NCBI RefSeq assembly: GCF_900182745.1
Contig: NZ_FXTY01000006.1
Span: 186,001 to 250,000, forward strand
Reading direction: 5' to 3'
Length of the DNA: 64,000 nt
Source: Shimia sagamensis
GTDB taxonomy: Bacteria; Pseudomonadota; Alphaproteobacteria; Rhodobacterales; Rhodobacteraceae
This document shows positions 55,782 through 64,000 of the stretch, one piece after another. Below the pieces are notes generated by a model. That model saw nothing but the letters and a program-made list of their open reading frames with translations, had not been told where the DNA came from and did no database searches. The translations under genes were made by a program, and so were the position numbers. Every line of letters starts with the position of its first letter. Position 1 is the stretch's first letter.

Positions 55782-56495
55782 ATGGCGTCTTTTTGGGACA
55801 GATCCTCTTTCTGGCGCGGCTTTCGTGACGGACTACCGTTTGTGTTGGTTGTCGGGCCGTTTGGGATGTTGTTTGGCGTGGTGGCAACAGAGGCTGGCTT
55901 GCCTTTGGTGCAAGTGATGAGCTTCTCGATTGTGGTGATTGCAGGTGCGGCGCAGTTTACAGCGTTGCAACTCATGGCGGACAACGCTCCAACCCTTGTG
56001 GTGATCGCGTCAGCGCTGGCGGTGAACCTGCGGATGGCGATGTATTCGGCCTCGATGACGCCGCATCTTGGGGCCCTGCCTGCGTGGCGGCGGGCGTTGG
56101 TGGCCTATAGCTTGGTAGACCAGAGTTATGCGCTCTCCGTTATGGAATACGAGAGGCAGCCAGAGATGACACTGGCGCAAAAAACCTCCTATTTTGCCGG
56201 GGTTATCGCGCCGGTTCTGCCCAATTGGTATCTCGCCACACTGGTGGGCGCGCTGGTGGGACAGTCCATTCCCGACAGCTTTGCGCTTGATTTTGCTGTG
56301 CCAATCACCTTCCTGGCAATGATTGGCCCAATGCTGCGCACCAAGGCCCATGTCGCGGCGGCTGTGGTGTCTGTCGTCTGTGCGCTGCTCTTTGCCTTCT
56401 TGCCATGGAACCTTGGCCTGATTGTTGCGGGGATTGCGGGCATGATAACCGGTGCATTTGTTGAATTGCGCTCAGAAAACAAGGGCATGGCATGA
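55782..56495 (+). CDS. azlC: AzlC family branched-chain amino acid exporter, large subunit
   Basis: A 237-residue inner-membrane protein with about seven helices. GFRDGLPFVLVVGPFGMLFG is the conserved N terminus, and YSASMTPHLG plus SLVDQSYAL are AzlC motifs. With AzlD it forms a two-part exporter of branched-chain amino acids. GAGG lies 6 bases before the ATG; longer frames enter the fdhD promoter. Overlaps azlD by four bases (ATGA). Confidence 0.92.
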   Translation: MASFWDRSSFWRGFRDGLPFVLVVGPFGMLFGVVATEAGLPLVQVMSFSIVVIAGAAQFTALQLMADNAPTLVVIASALAVNLRMAMYSASMTPHLGALPAWRRALVAYSLVDQSYALSVMEYERQPEMTLAQKTSYFAGVIAPVLPNWYLATLVGALVGQSIPDSFALDFAVPITFLAMIGPMLRTKAHVAAAVVSVVCALLFAFLPWNLGLIVAGIAGMITGAFVELRSENKGMA

Positions 56496-56815
56496 GTGAG
56501 AGCACAACCATCTGGGTGATCATTGTCGCCATGGGGCTGGGCAGCTTTGGGCTGCGCTACCTATTTCTGGGCGTGATTGGCGATCGGGAAATGCCAGAAT
56601 GGGTGTTGCGGCATCTGCGTTACACGGCAGTGGCTGTGTTGCCAGGATTGGTGGCGCCACTTGTGTTGTGGCCTGCGGCCACAGAGGGTCAGCCAGACCC
56701 TGCGCGACTGGTTGCAGCGGCGGTGACGTTGGGCTTGGGCTATGTCACCAAGAACGTTTTGGCGGCGATTTTTGGCGGCGCGGCAACGCTGTTTTTAGGG
56801 CTGTATTTCCTCTAA
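56492..56815 (+). CDS. azlD: AzlD family branched-chain amino acid exporter, small subunit
   Basis: A 107-residue membrane protein with four helices, the partner of AzlC. RYLFLGVIGDREMPEWVLRHLRYTAVAVLPGLVAPLV-type sequence (about 20-56) is diagnostic. The overlap with azlC implies coupled translation. The stop codon is the first part of repeat copy B. Confidence 0.92.
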   Translation: MSESTTIWVIIVAMGLGSFGLRYLFLGVIGDREMPEWVLRHLRYTAVAVLPGLVAPLVLWPAATEGQPDPARLVAAAVTLGLGYVTKNVLAAIFGGAATLFLGLYFL

Positions 56816-56862
56816 AAACCACGTCGGTATAGCGTCTGTTTCACGACTGTTTTGCGACTGTG
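56814..56862 (+). repeat. 49-bp intergenic repeat, copy B (3' of azlD)
   Basis: Matches copy A in 44 of 49 positions (exact blocks of 17 and 20 bases). It begins within the azlD stop codon and runs sense to the gene, as copy A does for trmN6. A shorter, weaker copy may lie at about 24761-24795. Confidence 0.85.
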
Positions 56863-56874
56863 GCGATGCGCGCA

Positions 56875-56900
56875 CAAAAAAGCGCCCCGTAGGGCGCTTC
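56875..56900 (-). terminator. Terminator after the lipoprotein gene
   Basis: On the minus strand AGCGCCC and GGGCGCT pair around TACG, followed by TTTTTTG, 20 bases past the stop codon. Confidence 0.9.
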
Positions 56901-56920
56901 TGTGCATCATCTGCGAGGTG

Positions 56921-57550
56921 TCACTGGCGTTCGTACTCTGGCACAAAAGCCGCGAGCACCTTGGACTTGTCATCATCATCATACTCAAACAGACGATCAT
57001 AAGTCGCACCTTTGGCGGCAAAGTAATCCATCAGCTTGCGTGGATAATATGACTGCGGCGCGTCCTCAAATCCCGGCAATGTCTTGAGCAGTGCAGCGGT
57101 GGATTTTGCACATTGGGCTTCGGTCACCGGCCCTAGTGTTTCCGCTTTGCGCAGCGCCATTTCCGCCACCTGTGGGCTCACATCAATGGATTGCACGACA
57201 ACGTGGTAGGTCTCCCGCGCATGGAAGCGGGTGTATTGATCCACCATGTAAGGCGTCATGCCGTAGACAACATCATTTTTGGCAACAATGGCGCCGTCTT
57301 TGCGGAAGGAGCCAGCCGGATCAAACGCGATCCGTTGGCTGCCGTTGATCATCAACGAAGTGTGGGCTCCAGAGCCGCTTTCGTTAGAGATCATTGTGTA
57401 GAGCGTCAACTGCTTGGGGCCGTCATGCACATATCGTGCAGCCGCCACAGCAGGGTCCGGTGAATTCTCGGACGCTGGATTACGCACAGAACAGGCGGAC
57501 ACAGAGGCGACAAGCGCCAGTAGCGCCAAACCACGAACCAATACATTCAT
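56921..57550 (-). CDS. Lipoprotein of unknown function (209 aa)
   Basis: A 209-residue lipoprotein: MNVLVRGLALLALVASVSAC has a lipobox with Cys20. The mature part contains MISNESGSGAHTSLMINGSQRIAFDPAGSF and HARETYHVV, a pattern with His residues seen in Roseobacter conserved lipoproteins that may have a papain/NlpC-like fold, but a catalytic triad is not clear. The start is chosen for the signal peptide; the frame runs to 57757 through the aa3 subunit IV gene in another frame and is not credible there. Confidence 0.75.
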   Translation of the reverse strand: MNVLVRGLALLALVASVSACSVRNPASENSPDPAVAAARYVHDGPKQLTLYTMISNESGSGAHTSLMINGSQRIAFDPAGSFRKDGAIVAKNDVVYGMTPYMVDQYTRFHARETYHVVVQSIDVSPQVAEMALRKAETLGPVTEAQCAKSTAALLKTLPGFEDAPQSYYPRKLMDYFAAKGATYDRLFEYDDDDKSKVLAAFVPEYERQ

Positions 57551-57576
57551 AAAAGGGCACCCCCGCCCGAAAGCGA

Positions 57577-57711
57577 TCAGCTGTTGAAGATCGCCAGGAA
57601 AATCAGAACGGCAATTGCAGCATAAGCCACGTAAGAAGAGGCTTTGATGAAACCTGTAAAAGTTTTTTCCTGAACTTCGATGTTCATGGTGCCGTGCTTG
57701 TGATCCGCCAT
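57577..57711 (-). CDS. aa3-type cytochrome c oxidase subunit IV
   Basis: A 44-residue single-helix protein. MADHKHGTMNIEVQEKTFTG is followed by FIKASSYVAYAAIAVLIFLAI, one membrane span. This matches the small fourth subunit of bacterial aa3 cytochrome c oxidases (Paracoccus/Rhodobacter). AGGA lies 7 bases upstream. The core oxidase genes are not in the window, so it is an orphan copy, as is usual for this subunit. Confidence 0.92.
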   Translation of the reverse strand: MADHKHGTMNIEVQEKTFTGFIKASSYVAYAAIAVLIFLAIFNS

Positions 57712-57802
57712 GGGGGTAATCCTTCCTGTTGCTTAAAGCGCTGGATAGCTGATTCATTTGGCCCTGTCACCCATTCAGGTGTCGCAGAGCCCATTCGCCG
57801 TG

Positions 57803-58261
57803 TTAAGCGCTGTCTTTCTTGAGACCCTCGGCCAATCGGAAGCCAATCCGGGAGGGCGCTTCGCCTGCATCCTTTTGTTTGGGCAAGGCCCGTAACATGA
57901 CGTTGAGCTGGCTCACATGTTGCACCAGCTGAGTTTTGATGCCGCTGCTGTCGGAGCCATAGAAAGTGACGATGTCAGGGTCAAAAAAGCCCATACCTTC
58001 GATGCGCAGCACGCCCGCTTGGCCGCCAACAAAGCCCATGGCAACCTCATGCTCGTTGTCGAGCTGTTTCTCAAAGTTCTGAATGTAGAGGATCAGGCGC
58101 TCATAGGCCCATTCCGCCGCGCTTTTCTGCTTCACCGATTGCTTGGCTATCTCTTCGGGCACATTCACCGCTTTGGCATCCGGGTCAGAATGCACTTCGT
58201 ACAAACGAGGCAGCGCCGCCGCTTCGATAGCTTCTGCGGTGGTTTTGATATCGTCAGTCAT
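57803..58261 (-). CDS. DUF6173-like protein
   Basis: A 152-residue cytosolic protein. The core (AAEWAYERLILYIQNFEKQL, then VAMGFVGGQAGVLRIEGMGFFDPDIVTFYG) matches what I recall of DUF6173; no function is known. It lies between the MBL hydrolase gene (15-base gap) and aa3 subunit IV on the same strand, so it likely shares the transcript of the acyl-CoA dehydrogenase-hydrolase unit. Confidence 0.75.
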   Translation of the reverse strand: MTDDIKTTAEAIEAAALPRLYEVHSDPDAKAVNVPEEIAKQSVKQKSAAEWAYERLILYIQNFEKQLDNEHEVAMGFVGGQAGVLRIEGMGFFDPDIVTFYGSDSSGIKTQLVQHVSQLNVMLRALPKQKDAGEAPSRIGFRLAEGLKKDSA

Positions 58262-58276
58262 GGGTGTTCGCGCCTG

Positions 58277-59320
58277 TTAGTTGATCCGTTGCCACAGATA
58301 CGCGCCATCCTCGCGCGTGGTGCGGCTTACGTCGCCAACTTGATAAAGATGGTTGAGATGTGCAAGGGCTTCGACAAGCGCAAGCCCATATGCCCCACCA
58401 TCAATTTGACGTTTGAACAGCGGCAAGAAGCATTCAGCGGCAGTTTGCGGCGTGTCGAGGTGCGCCAGCAGACGTTTTAACGCGCCGTGGTGGTTGTCGA
58501 TCAGTTGGCGCATGCGCAGGGGTGCGCCGGTAAAGGGCAACTTATGACCGCCAAGGATCAACTGATCGTCTCGGGCATATTTGGCAAGCCGTTCACAGGC
58601 CTCCAGCCAATCCGCAACCGGATCGGCCTCTGGCTCCGTGGCATAAACGCCGATATTGGAGCTGATCGAGGGCAGGATTTGATCGCCTGACAGAACAAGG
58701 TTGTCGTCCTGGCTCCAAAAAGTTGCGTGTTCGGGCGCATGGCCATTGCCAATGTGGACAGACCACTTGCGCCCGCCCATCTCGATCTCATCATCCTGCT
58801 TGATGCGCCTAAAACCCAGTGGCATTGGGGCGACGACATCGGCGAAGTTGAACGGGCGTTCGCTGGATCGTTGGTTGTAGATCTCTTCATCCATGCCGCA
58901 GGCGCGATAGAAGTCGAGGGTTTCCTGGCGTGGCACTGCTTGTTCGTCGAGTTGCAGCATACGCGCAAACAGCCAGGCGGTGCGTGTGGTCCAAAGGCTG
59001 GCGCCAAACTCCGACTGGAACCACCCAGCGAGGCCGACGTGATCGGGGTGGTGATGGGTGACAACAACGCGCGAAATCGGTTTTCCACCCAGCGGACCGG
59101 CCATCAGGGTCTCCCAAATGGCACGGCTGCGTTTGCTGTCAAATCCGGTATCGATGATGGTCCAGCTGTTGCCTTCATCCAGCGCGTAAACATTGACGTG
59201 GTCGAGCTTCATTGGCAGCGGCAGGCGCATCCAAAGGACACCTTTGGCCACTTCGATGGCCTCCCCCTCTGTCGGGGGAGTGTCCCATGGATAGCGGATG
59301 CCTGTCGCGCCGTCTTTCAT
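58277..59320 (-). CDS. MBL-fold metallo-hydrolase
   Basis: A 347-residue metallo-beta-lactamase-fold enzyme. The metal motif THHHPDHVG gives His89, His91, Asp93 and His94; further ligands lie in NGHAPEHA, LSGDQILP and LILGGHKLPF. A C-terminal winged-helix segment (about 275-345) is present as in lactamase-like protein 2 relatives. It probably hydrolyses a thioester or lactone-type bond; being coupled to an acyl-CoA dehydrogenase (TAATG, one base) suggests an acyl-CoA substrate. Confidence 0.88.
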   Translation of the reverse strand: MKDGATGIRYPWDTPPTEGEAIEVAKGVLWMRLPLPMKLDHVNVYALDEGNSWTIIDTGFDSKRSRAIWETLMAGPLGGKPISRVVVTHHHPDHVGLAGWFQSEFGASLWTTRTAWLFARMLQLDEQAVPRQETLDFYRACGMDEEIYNQRSSERPFNFADVVAPMPLGFRRIKQDDEIEMGGRKWSVHIGNGHAPEHATFWSQDDNLVLSGDQILPSISSNIGVYATEPEADPVADWLEACERLAKYARDDQLILGGHKLPFTGAPLRMRQLIDNHHGALKRLLAHLDTPQTAAECFLPLFKRQIDGGAYGLALVEALAHLNHLYQVGDVSRTTREDGAYLWQRIN

Positions 59321-61038
59321 TACGCCGCACCCAGATCTTCTGGTGTGATCGCGTAGAGATCCTCTGCCCCTTGCATCGCGTGCACCAACACACCGGCGTG
59401 TTCCGGCAACAGGCGTTGGATGTAAAACTTTGCCAACTTGCTTCGTGGGCCTTCGCCACCTTCAGCCATGGCGGCCCGCAGGTGGTAATAGCCGCCAAGT
59501 ACGCGGGCAAAACCGCGCAGGAACGGCACGGAGCCGGCAAAGCGATCGTTCATATTGCCTTGGGCCACCATCCATTCGGTGGCTTCACGCAGGGTCTCTG
59601 TGGCCTGCCACAGGGGTTCGGCCAGATCAGCCATACTTTCGCGGACCTTTTCAGCACAGTCTTCGATTTCATCGAGCAGCGCATAGGCGGCGTCGCCGCC
59701 GTCCATCAACTTGCGGGCCACAAGGTCCATCGACTGGATGCCATTGGTGCCTTCATAGATTGCGGTCACACGCACATCGCGGGAGAATTGCGCGGCACCG
59801 GTTTCCTCGATGAAGCCCATGCCGCCGTGTACCTGAACGCCGTCTTCGGCAACTTTGATGCCCACATCTGTGCCAAACGCTTTGGCAATTGGGGTCAGGA
59901 AGGCGGCGCGGGATTTCCACTCTTTTTCACCGGTGGCAGTGCCCATGTCGATCGCCACAGCGCAGGCCATTTCGATGGCGCGGGCGGCAAAGATGTCAGC
60001 CTTCATACCCGCCAACATGCGACGCACGTCGGCGTGGTCAATGATGGTCCCGCCGCCCTCAACCGGCGTGCGGCCTTGCTTACGCTCCAGTGCATATTCC
60101 AGAGCCATTTGGTAGGCACCTTCGGCGGCACCTACGCCTTGCCCACCCACGCCAAGCCGGGCGTTGTTCATCATGGTGAACATGCATTTCATACCGTCGT
60201 GTGCGTTGCCCACGAGCCAGCCCTTGGCATTGTCAAACTGCATGACTGCGGTTGGCGAGCCATGAAGCCCCATTTTATGCTCAAGGCTCACAACACCCAA
60301 TGTGTTGGCCACACCAGGATTGCCGGCCTCATCCGGAATGTACTTGGGCACGATGAACAGGCTGATGCCTTTGGTGCCGGGTACGCCGTCGGGCAGACGG
60401 GCCAGCACCAGATGGCAAACGTTGCCGGTGAAGTCATTGTCGCCCCAGCTGATGAAGATCTTCTGGCCGGAGACCGCATAAGAACCGTCATCGTTTGGCA
60501 CGGCCTTGGAACTCAACGCGCCTACGTCAGAGCCTGCGGCAGGCTCGGTCAGGTTCATGGTGCCCGCCCATTCGCCGGTGATCAGCTTTTCCAGATAGGT
60601 GGCTTTGATCTGCTCGGAGGCGTGATGTTCCAGCGCTTCGATCTGGCCCTGGGTCATCAGCGGGTTGAGCTGCAGCGACAAGCAGCCAGCGGCCATCATC
60701 TCATTCACAGCGGTGGTGATTGTGTGTGGCAGCCCCATGCCGCCGTACTCTGGCGACGCGCCGGTGGAAATCCAGCCACCTTCGGCAATGGCCTTATAAG
60801 CGTCAGCAAACCCCGGAGAGGTGCGCACAACGCCGTTTTCCAGCACAGCCGGTTCCAGATCACCGTTGCGGTTCACCGGGGCCATGACTTCGTCAACCAT
60901 TTTGCCTGCTTCGAGCAGGATCGCCTCGGTGGTGTCACGGTCCGCATCGGCAAAGCGCTCGGTTGCGGAGACATTTGCAAAATCCACCACGTGATCAAAA
61001 AGGAACTGGAAATCGGTTACTGGGGCGCGAAAGGGCAT
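59320..61038 (-). CDS. Acyl-CoA dehydrogenase (DmdC-like length)
   Basis: A 572-residue FAD acyl-CoA dehydrogenase with N-terminal, middle, C-terminal and extra C-terminal domains, the architecture of the ~590-residue group that includes 3-methylmercaptopropionyl-CoA dehydrogenase (DmdC). Motifs: MNLTEPAAGSDVGAL, QKIFISWGDND, AIYEGTNGIQSMDLVARKL. Whether it handles DMSP-derived or fatty acyl-CoA cannot be decided. GGAGAG sits 6 bases before MPFRAPVTDF. Electrons would go by ETF to the ETF-QO encoded near 50 kb. Confidence 0.9.
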   Translation of the reverse strand: MPFRAPVTDFQFLFDHVVDFANVSATERFADADRDTTEAILLEAGKMVDEVMAPVNRNGDLEPAVLENGVVRTSPGFADAYKAIAEGGWISTGASPEYGGMGLPHTITTAVNEMMAAGCLSLQLNPLMTQGQIEALEHHASEQIKATYLEKLITGEWAGTMNLTEPAAGSDVGALSSKAVPNDDGSYAVSGQKIFISWGDNDFTGNVCHLVLARLPDGVPGTKGISLFIVPKYIPDEAGNPGVANTLGVVSLEHKMGLHGSPTAVMQFDNAKGWLVGNAHDGMKCMFTMMNNARLGVGGQGVGAAEGAYQMALEYALERKQGRTPVEGGGTIIDHADVRRMLAGMKADIFAARAIEMACAVAIDMGTATGEKEWKSRAAFLTPIAKAFGTDVGIKVAEDGVQVHGGMGFIEETGAAQFSRDVRVTAIYEGTNGIQSMDLVARKLMDGGDAAYALLDEIEDCAEKVRESMADLAEPLWQATETLREATEWMVAQGNMNDRFAGSVPFLRGFARVLGGYYHLRAAMAEGGEGPRSKLAKFYIQRLLPEHAGVLVHAMQGAEDLYAITPEDLGAA

Positions 61039-61153
61039 CTGTCTCTCCGGCAGGCTTGGCAATAAGTGCTGCTGCTTGTATGCAGCTTTGGGCCATACGG
61101 TAAGGGTCTTGTTGAGCCTATCACAGAAGAACGCAGCGTCACAGGAGTGCCCC

Positions 61154-62101
61154 TTGGATACAGAAATCCTCTCGCCAGATGCCTCTGGATATGTCCGCGC
61201 CGCCTCACTGTTGAATGATGGCGGATTGGTCTCATTCCCAACCGAGACAGTATACGGGCTTGGCGCGGATGCTCGTCAGAACATAGCCGTGGCGCGGATT
61301 TTTGAGGCAAAAAACCGCCCCACGTTTAATCCGTTGATCGTGCATGTTGCGGATGTGGCTGCTGCAAAACGCTACGTCCATTGGACCGATATGGCGGACC
61401 GATTGGCGTCGGCGTTTTGGCCGGGGCCGCTGACACTTGTGTTGCCATTGCGCGATGATTCTGGGCTGTCAGCGCTTGTGACCGCCAATTTGCCAACGCT
61501 TGCAATCCGGGTGCCGGAGCATCCCGTGGCGAAGGCTTTGCTCAGCGAATTTGATGGGCCTGTGGCCGCGCCGTCTGCCAACCCTTCAGGTAAGATCAGC
61601 CCCACCCACGCACAGCATGTGATCAACGGCCTGTCCGGTCGGATCGAAGCTGTGGTGAACGGCGGGCAGTGCGGCGTGGGGGTCGAGAGTACAATTCTTG
61701 GGCTGTTTGACGCGCCAACCTTGTTACGCCCCGGTGGCTTGCCGCAGGAAGCCATTGAAGCCGCGTTGGGGTGTCCCGTTGTCACCCGATCAGAGGCTGA
61801 TCCGCTGACCGCACCGGGGCAGATGCTGTCGCATTATGCGCCCGGGGCTTCGGTGCGGCTGAACGCGGTGGAGACTGCCGAGGGCGAGCGGCTTTTGGGC
61901 TTTGGCAAAGTTGAAGGGGCAACGCTAAACCTAAGTGTCGCAGGCGATTTGACCGAAGCAGCAGCCAATCTGTTTCATCATCTGCATGCGCTGGATGCCG
62001 ACGGAGAAGCCCCAATTGCCGTGTCGCCTATTCCGGACCATGGACTGGGGCGTGCCATCAATGATCGTCTGCGCCGCGCCGCTGCGCCCAGAGGGATTTA
62101 A
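61154..62101 (+). CDS. tsaC: L-threonylcarbamoyladenylate synthase
   Basis: A 315-residue Sua5-type enzyme making threonylcarbamoyl-AMP for the universal t6A37 tRNA modification. The YrdC domain (about 10-200) carries SFPTETVYGLGADA, KNRPTFNPLIVH and APSANPSGKISPTHA; the C-terminal Sua5 domain (about 235-315) has SHYAPGA. I place the start at TTG (61154) because AGGAG lies 5-6 bases before it and the protein then has family length; an ATG at 61076 adds 26 unlike residues. Confidence 0.9.
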   Translation: MDTEILSPDASGYVRAASLLNDGGLVSFPTETVYGLGADARQNIAVARIFEAKNRPTFNPLIVHVADVAAAKRYVHWTDMADRLASAFWPGPLTLVLPLRDDSGLSALVTANLPTLAIRVPEHPVAKALLSEFDGPVAAPSANPSGKISPTHAQHVINGLSGRIEAVVNGGQCGVGVESTILGLFDAPTLLRPGGLPQEAIEAALGCPVVTRSEADPLTAPGQMLSHYAPGASVRLNAVETAEGERLLGFGKVEGATLNLSVAGDLTEAAANLFHHLHALDADGEAPIAVSPIPDHGLGRAINDRLRRAAAPRGI

Positions 62102-62188
62102 AATCCCAAAGCTGGTGCCCTGCGCTTGACGTATCAACGCCAGTCTTGAAGGCTGAGAGTTCCAGTTCAGGATTCGAGGGGGCTAGCC

Positions 62189-62569
62189 ATGGCAGAAACC
62201 GTTGCGTGCGTCAGACTATACTCTGACGACGCGGGAGAGAGCCACTTTGAGGACATCGAATTCGAGATGTCCTCAATCCAATATGCCCCACCAGCCCCCG
62301 CTTTGGGTATTTCTGATCCCATTGCGACATCGCAGTGCTTTTGGTTTCGGTTTCCGCAGGATTGGAGTGACACCGCCCACCCTTCTCCGCGCCGACAACT
62401 GTTTATCCTCCTAGAAGGCCAAGTCGAAGGCTGGACAAGCCAAGGCGAGACTCGTGTTTTTGGGCCGGGAGACCGGCTTCTGATGGAAGACACTACTGGC
62501 AAAGGCCATGGCGCTCGGCCACTCGACGGCGAGGCCGTGGCTATTGTCGTTGCGCTTTCAGAAGATTAG
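62189..62569 (+). CDS. Cupin-fold protein
   Basis: A 126-residue single-domain cupin-like protein. The second half (RRQLFILLEGQVEGWTSQGETRVFGPGDRLLMEDTTGKGH) shows the beta-barrel pattern with the G-x-x-x-x-x-x-x-G turn; the usual metal histidines are only partly present, with a late HG. Role unknown. GAGGGG precedes the ATG. Its 3' end overlaps the converging yqgE gene by four bases. Confidence 0.8.
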   Translation: MAETVACVRLYSDDAGESHFEDIEFEMSSIQYAPPAPALGISDPIATSQCFWFRFPQDWSDTAHPSPRRQLFILLEGQVEGWTSQGETRVFGPGDRLLMEDTTGKGHGARPLDGEAVAIVVALSED

Positions 62570-63150
62570 GCGTGGCCAGCTGCTGAGCTGAGTGTCAGGG
62601 GGTCCACCCCGATGCTTTTCAAAGCTTCAGCCCACTTAGCAGAGTTGCTTGTGTCAAACACAATCTGGTCAGTGGCATCAGCAATCAGCCAGCCATTGTC
62701 ACCGATCTCGTTTTCCAACTGCCCCGGCCCCCAACCGCTATAGCCCAACAAAGTCAGCGCCTTATGCGGCCCCAAATCTTGCGCGATGTCATCGAGGATG
62801 TCTTGTGTTGTGGTCAGCGCAAATGTCGCCCCAACCTGCAGGTTGGACAGATCAGATTTGTATTCGGGAGAATGCAACACAAAGCCGCGCCCGGTTTCCA
62901 CAGGGCCGCCAAAGTGTAGCGTAGACGTGGCCTCGGGGGATTTGGGTTCGATGGAAAGCTGATCAAACAAGTCTGACAAGTTTACGCCATCAATCGCCTT
63001 GTTCACAATCAGGCCCATGGCCCCGTCTGACGAATGCGCACAGAGGAACACCACTGAATGCGCAAAGCGCGGGTCACTCATGCCGGGCATGGCAATAAGC
63101 AGCTGCCCGGTTAAATCCATTTGCGTGTCAGTGTCTTGTGTCGTGTCCAA
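62566..63150 (-). CDS. YqgE/AlgH family protein
   Basis: A 194-residue protein of the widespread UPF0301 family. LTGQLLIAMPGMSDPRFAHSVVFLC (about 13-37), GAMGLIVNK, HFGGPVETGRGFVLH and YSGWGPGQLENEI are the family motifs. Function remains unsettled (linked to alginate regulation in Pseudomonas). TTG at 63150 with GAGG 5 bases upstream is used; ATG at 63120 is the alternative and lacks a ribosome site. Confidence 0.92.
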   Translation of the reverse strand: MDTTQDTDTQMDLTGQLLIAMPGMSDPRFAHSVVFLCAHSSDGAMGLIVNKAIDGVNLSDLFDQLSIEPKSPEATSTLHFGGPVETGRGFVLHSPEYKSDLSNLQVGATFALTTTQDILDDIAQDLGPHKALTLLGYSGWGPGQLENEIGDNGWLIADATDQIVFDTSNSAKWAEALKSIGVDPLTLSSAAGHA

Positions 63151-63301
63151 GGGGACCTCATACGTTGAATGTCGACGCCTGCTTTCAACATGTGTCCCGC
63201 AGAGGTTAGACGCAAGAGGTAAGCAAACTGTTTCAATCGCTCGCGATTATCTGATCGGATTGTGAGTTGGTTTTTGGGTCCCAATGGCTCATGTGTTGCT
63301 T

Positions 63302-64000
63302 ATGACAACACGCTCCCTCCTCCCTTCGCTCGCGTTTGCGGCGCTGATGGCTCCAGCCTTTGTGCCAGCTGTGGCCTTTGCCCAATCTTTTGATCAGGTG
63401 GTACAGGCCGAAGTCTTACCCGGTTGGCGCACTGCAGATGGCACCCATATGGCGGCGGTGAAAGTCACGATGAACCCTGGGTGGAAGACATATTGGCGCG
63501 CGCCGGGGGATGCCGGCATACCACCACAGATCACTTGGAATGGATCGCGCAATATGGAAAGCGTGGCGCTGGAGTGGCCCACGCCAGAGGTGTTTAATCA
63601 GAACGGCATGCGCTCTATCGGCTATACGGACGCACTGGTGTTGCCAATTAAGATTTCCCCAAAAGACGCAAGTAAACCTGTGCGCCTAAAGGCCACGCTC
63701 GACATCGGCGTGTGTCGTGACATCTGTGTGCCACAGCGTTTGAAAGTTAAAGCGGAGCTGCCTGCAAGCGGGGCGCGGGATGCAGAAATTGCAGCGGCCT
63801 TGGTGGATCAACCGTTGACTGCCCGAGAGGCAGGCGTGGGCAAAGTGACATGTAAGCTGTCCCCAACATCAGACGGGGTTGCGTTGGAGGCAACCATACA
63901 TATGCCCAGCGCCGGCGGCACGGAAGTGGCTGTCGTGGAAACCGCCGACTCGTACATCTGGGTGGCCGAAGGTAAAACCAAGCGGTCTGGCAACACTTTG
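63302..64000 (+). CDS. DsbD N-terminal domain protein, partial (cut by window end)
   Basis: An open frame of 233 codons running off the window. A signal peptide (about 1-27, ending AFA) is followed by a thiol:disulfide interchange DsbD-like N-terminal domain: NPGWKTYWRAPGDAG, LEWPTPEVFNQNG, SIGYTDALVLP and a redox pair in VCRDICVP. Full-length relatives may carry membrane and thioredoxin domains beyond the edge, or be stand-alone periplasmic proteins. An in-frame ATG at 63284 is a possible longer start. No strong ribosome site is seen for either. Confidence 0.85.
   Translation, partial: MTTRSLLPSLAFAALMAPAFVPAVAFAQSFDQVVQAEVLPGWRTADGTHMAAVKVTMNPGWKTYWRAPGDAGIPPQITWNGSRNMESVALEWPTPEVFNQNGMRSIGYTDALVLPIKISPKDASKPVRLKATLDIGVCRDICVPQRLKVKAELPASGARDAEIAAALVDQPLTAREAGVGKVTCKLSPTSDGVALEATIHMPSAGGTEVAVVETADSYIWVAEGKTKRSGNTL

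Noticed and set aside
59212-61065. A 617-codon plus-strand frame opposite the acyl-CoA dehydrogenase
   Set aside because: The dehydrogenase motifs are unambiguous on the other strand; the opposing frame has no recognisable features.

Overview
The window looks like a chromosomal segment of a marine alphaproteobacterium of the Rhodobacterales (Roseobacter group). The reasons are the clustering of sdhCDAB, ethylmalonyl-CoA pathway genes, mdh and sucCD-sucA-sucB-lpd; many small Roseobacter-type proteins (NnrU, DUF1737, DUF2834, aa3 oxidase subunit IV, DUF1194, DUF4344, TIGR02302); and moderately high GC with alphaproteobacterial Shine-Dalgarno sites. The genus cannot be fixed from the sequence alone. 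I saw no rRNA, tRNA, CRISPR array, phage or insertion-sequence transposase.

Layout. 1-7.5 kb (minus strand): a DUF4399 protein, an FAD dehydrogenase, a 50-residue orphan and the sdh operon read sdhC-sdhD-sdhA-X-sulfotransferase-sdhB, where X and the sulfotransferase are not TCA genes. 7.7-12 kb (minus): a VWA protein, a DUF4344 metallopeptidase, mesaconyl-CoA hydratase, DUF1737, NnrU and a CitE-like (3S)-malyl-CoA thioesterase. 12.3-26.6 kb: mdh, sucC, sucD, sucA, sucB and lpd on the plus strand, interrupted by small secreted, glycosyltransferase and orphan genes. 26.7-37 kb: PPOX flavoprotein, plsC-ftsX-ftsE, a zinc-ribbon membrane protein, TIGR02302, lysA, argH and a TlpA-like thioredoxin. 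37-44 kb: a secreted orphan, an EAL protein, phaA and phaB, a LysR regulator with a DMT exporter, and DUF465. 44-52 kb: trmN6, DUF2007, polyprenyl synthase, ispE, a TPR protein, ETF-QO, greA and a membrane protein. 52-56.8 kb: moeA-mobB-mobA-fdhD, then azlCD. 56.9-64 kb: a lipoprotein, aa3 subunit IV, DUF6173, an MBL hydrolase, acyl-CoA dehydrogenase, tsaC, a cupin, yqgE and the start of a DsbD-N protein cut by the window edge.

How it works together: sdh, mdh, suc and lpd give most of the oxidative half of the TCA cycle (no citrate synthase, aconitase, isocitrate dehydrogenase or fumarase here). PhaA and PhaB make 3-hydroxybutyryl-CoA from acetyl-CoA, for polymer storage or entry into the ethylmalonyl-CoA pathway. 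The hydratase and malyl-CoA thioesterase return carbon at malate, beside malate dehydrogenase. ETF-QO, acyl-CoA dehydrogenase and SDH feed electrons to the respiratory chain.

The most interesting non-coding signals are: (1) paired perfect TGTGATCACA palindromes upstream of both sdhC and sucC, sharing a 19-base block, with a fifth copy inside the gene next to sdhC, which suggests one unidentified TCA regulator; (2) two copies of a 63-64 base three-way-junction element just downstream of sucD and sucB, with compensatory base changes; (3) a 49-bp repeat in the 3' regions of trmN6 and azlD; (4) a 100-bp inverted repeat between mcl2 and nnrU; (5) a G11 tract in the mobA nucleotide-binding loop that could slip; (6) PhaR-like dyads upstream of phaA and phaB.
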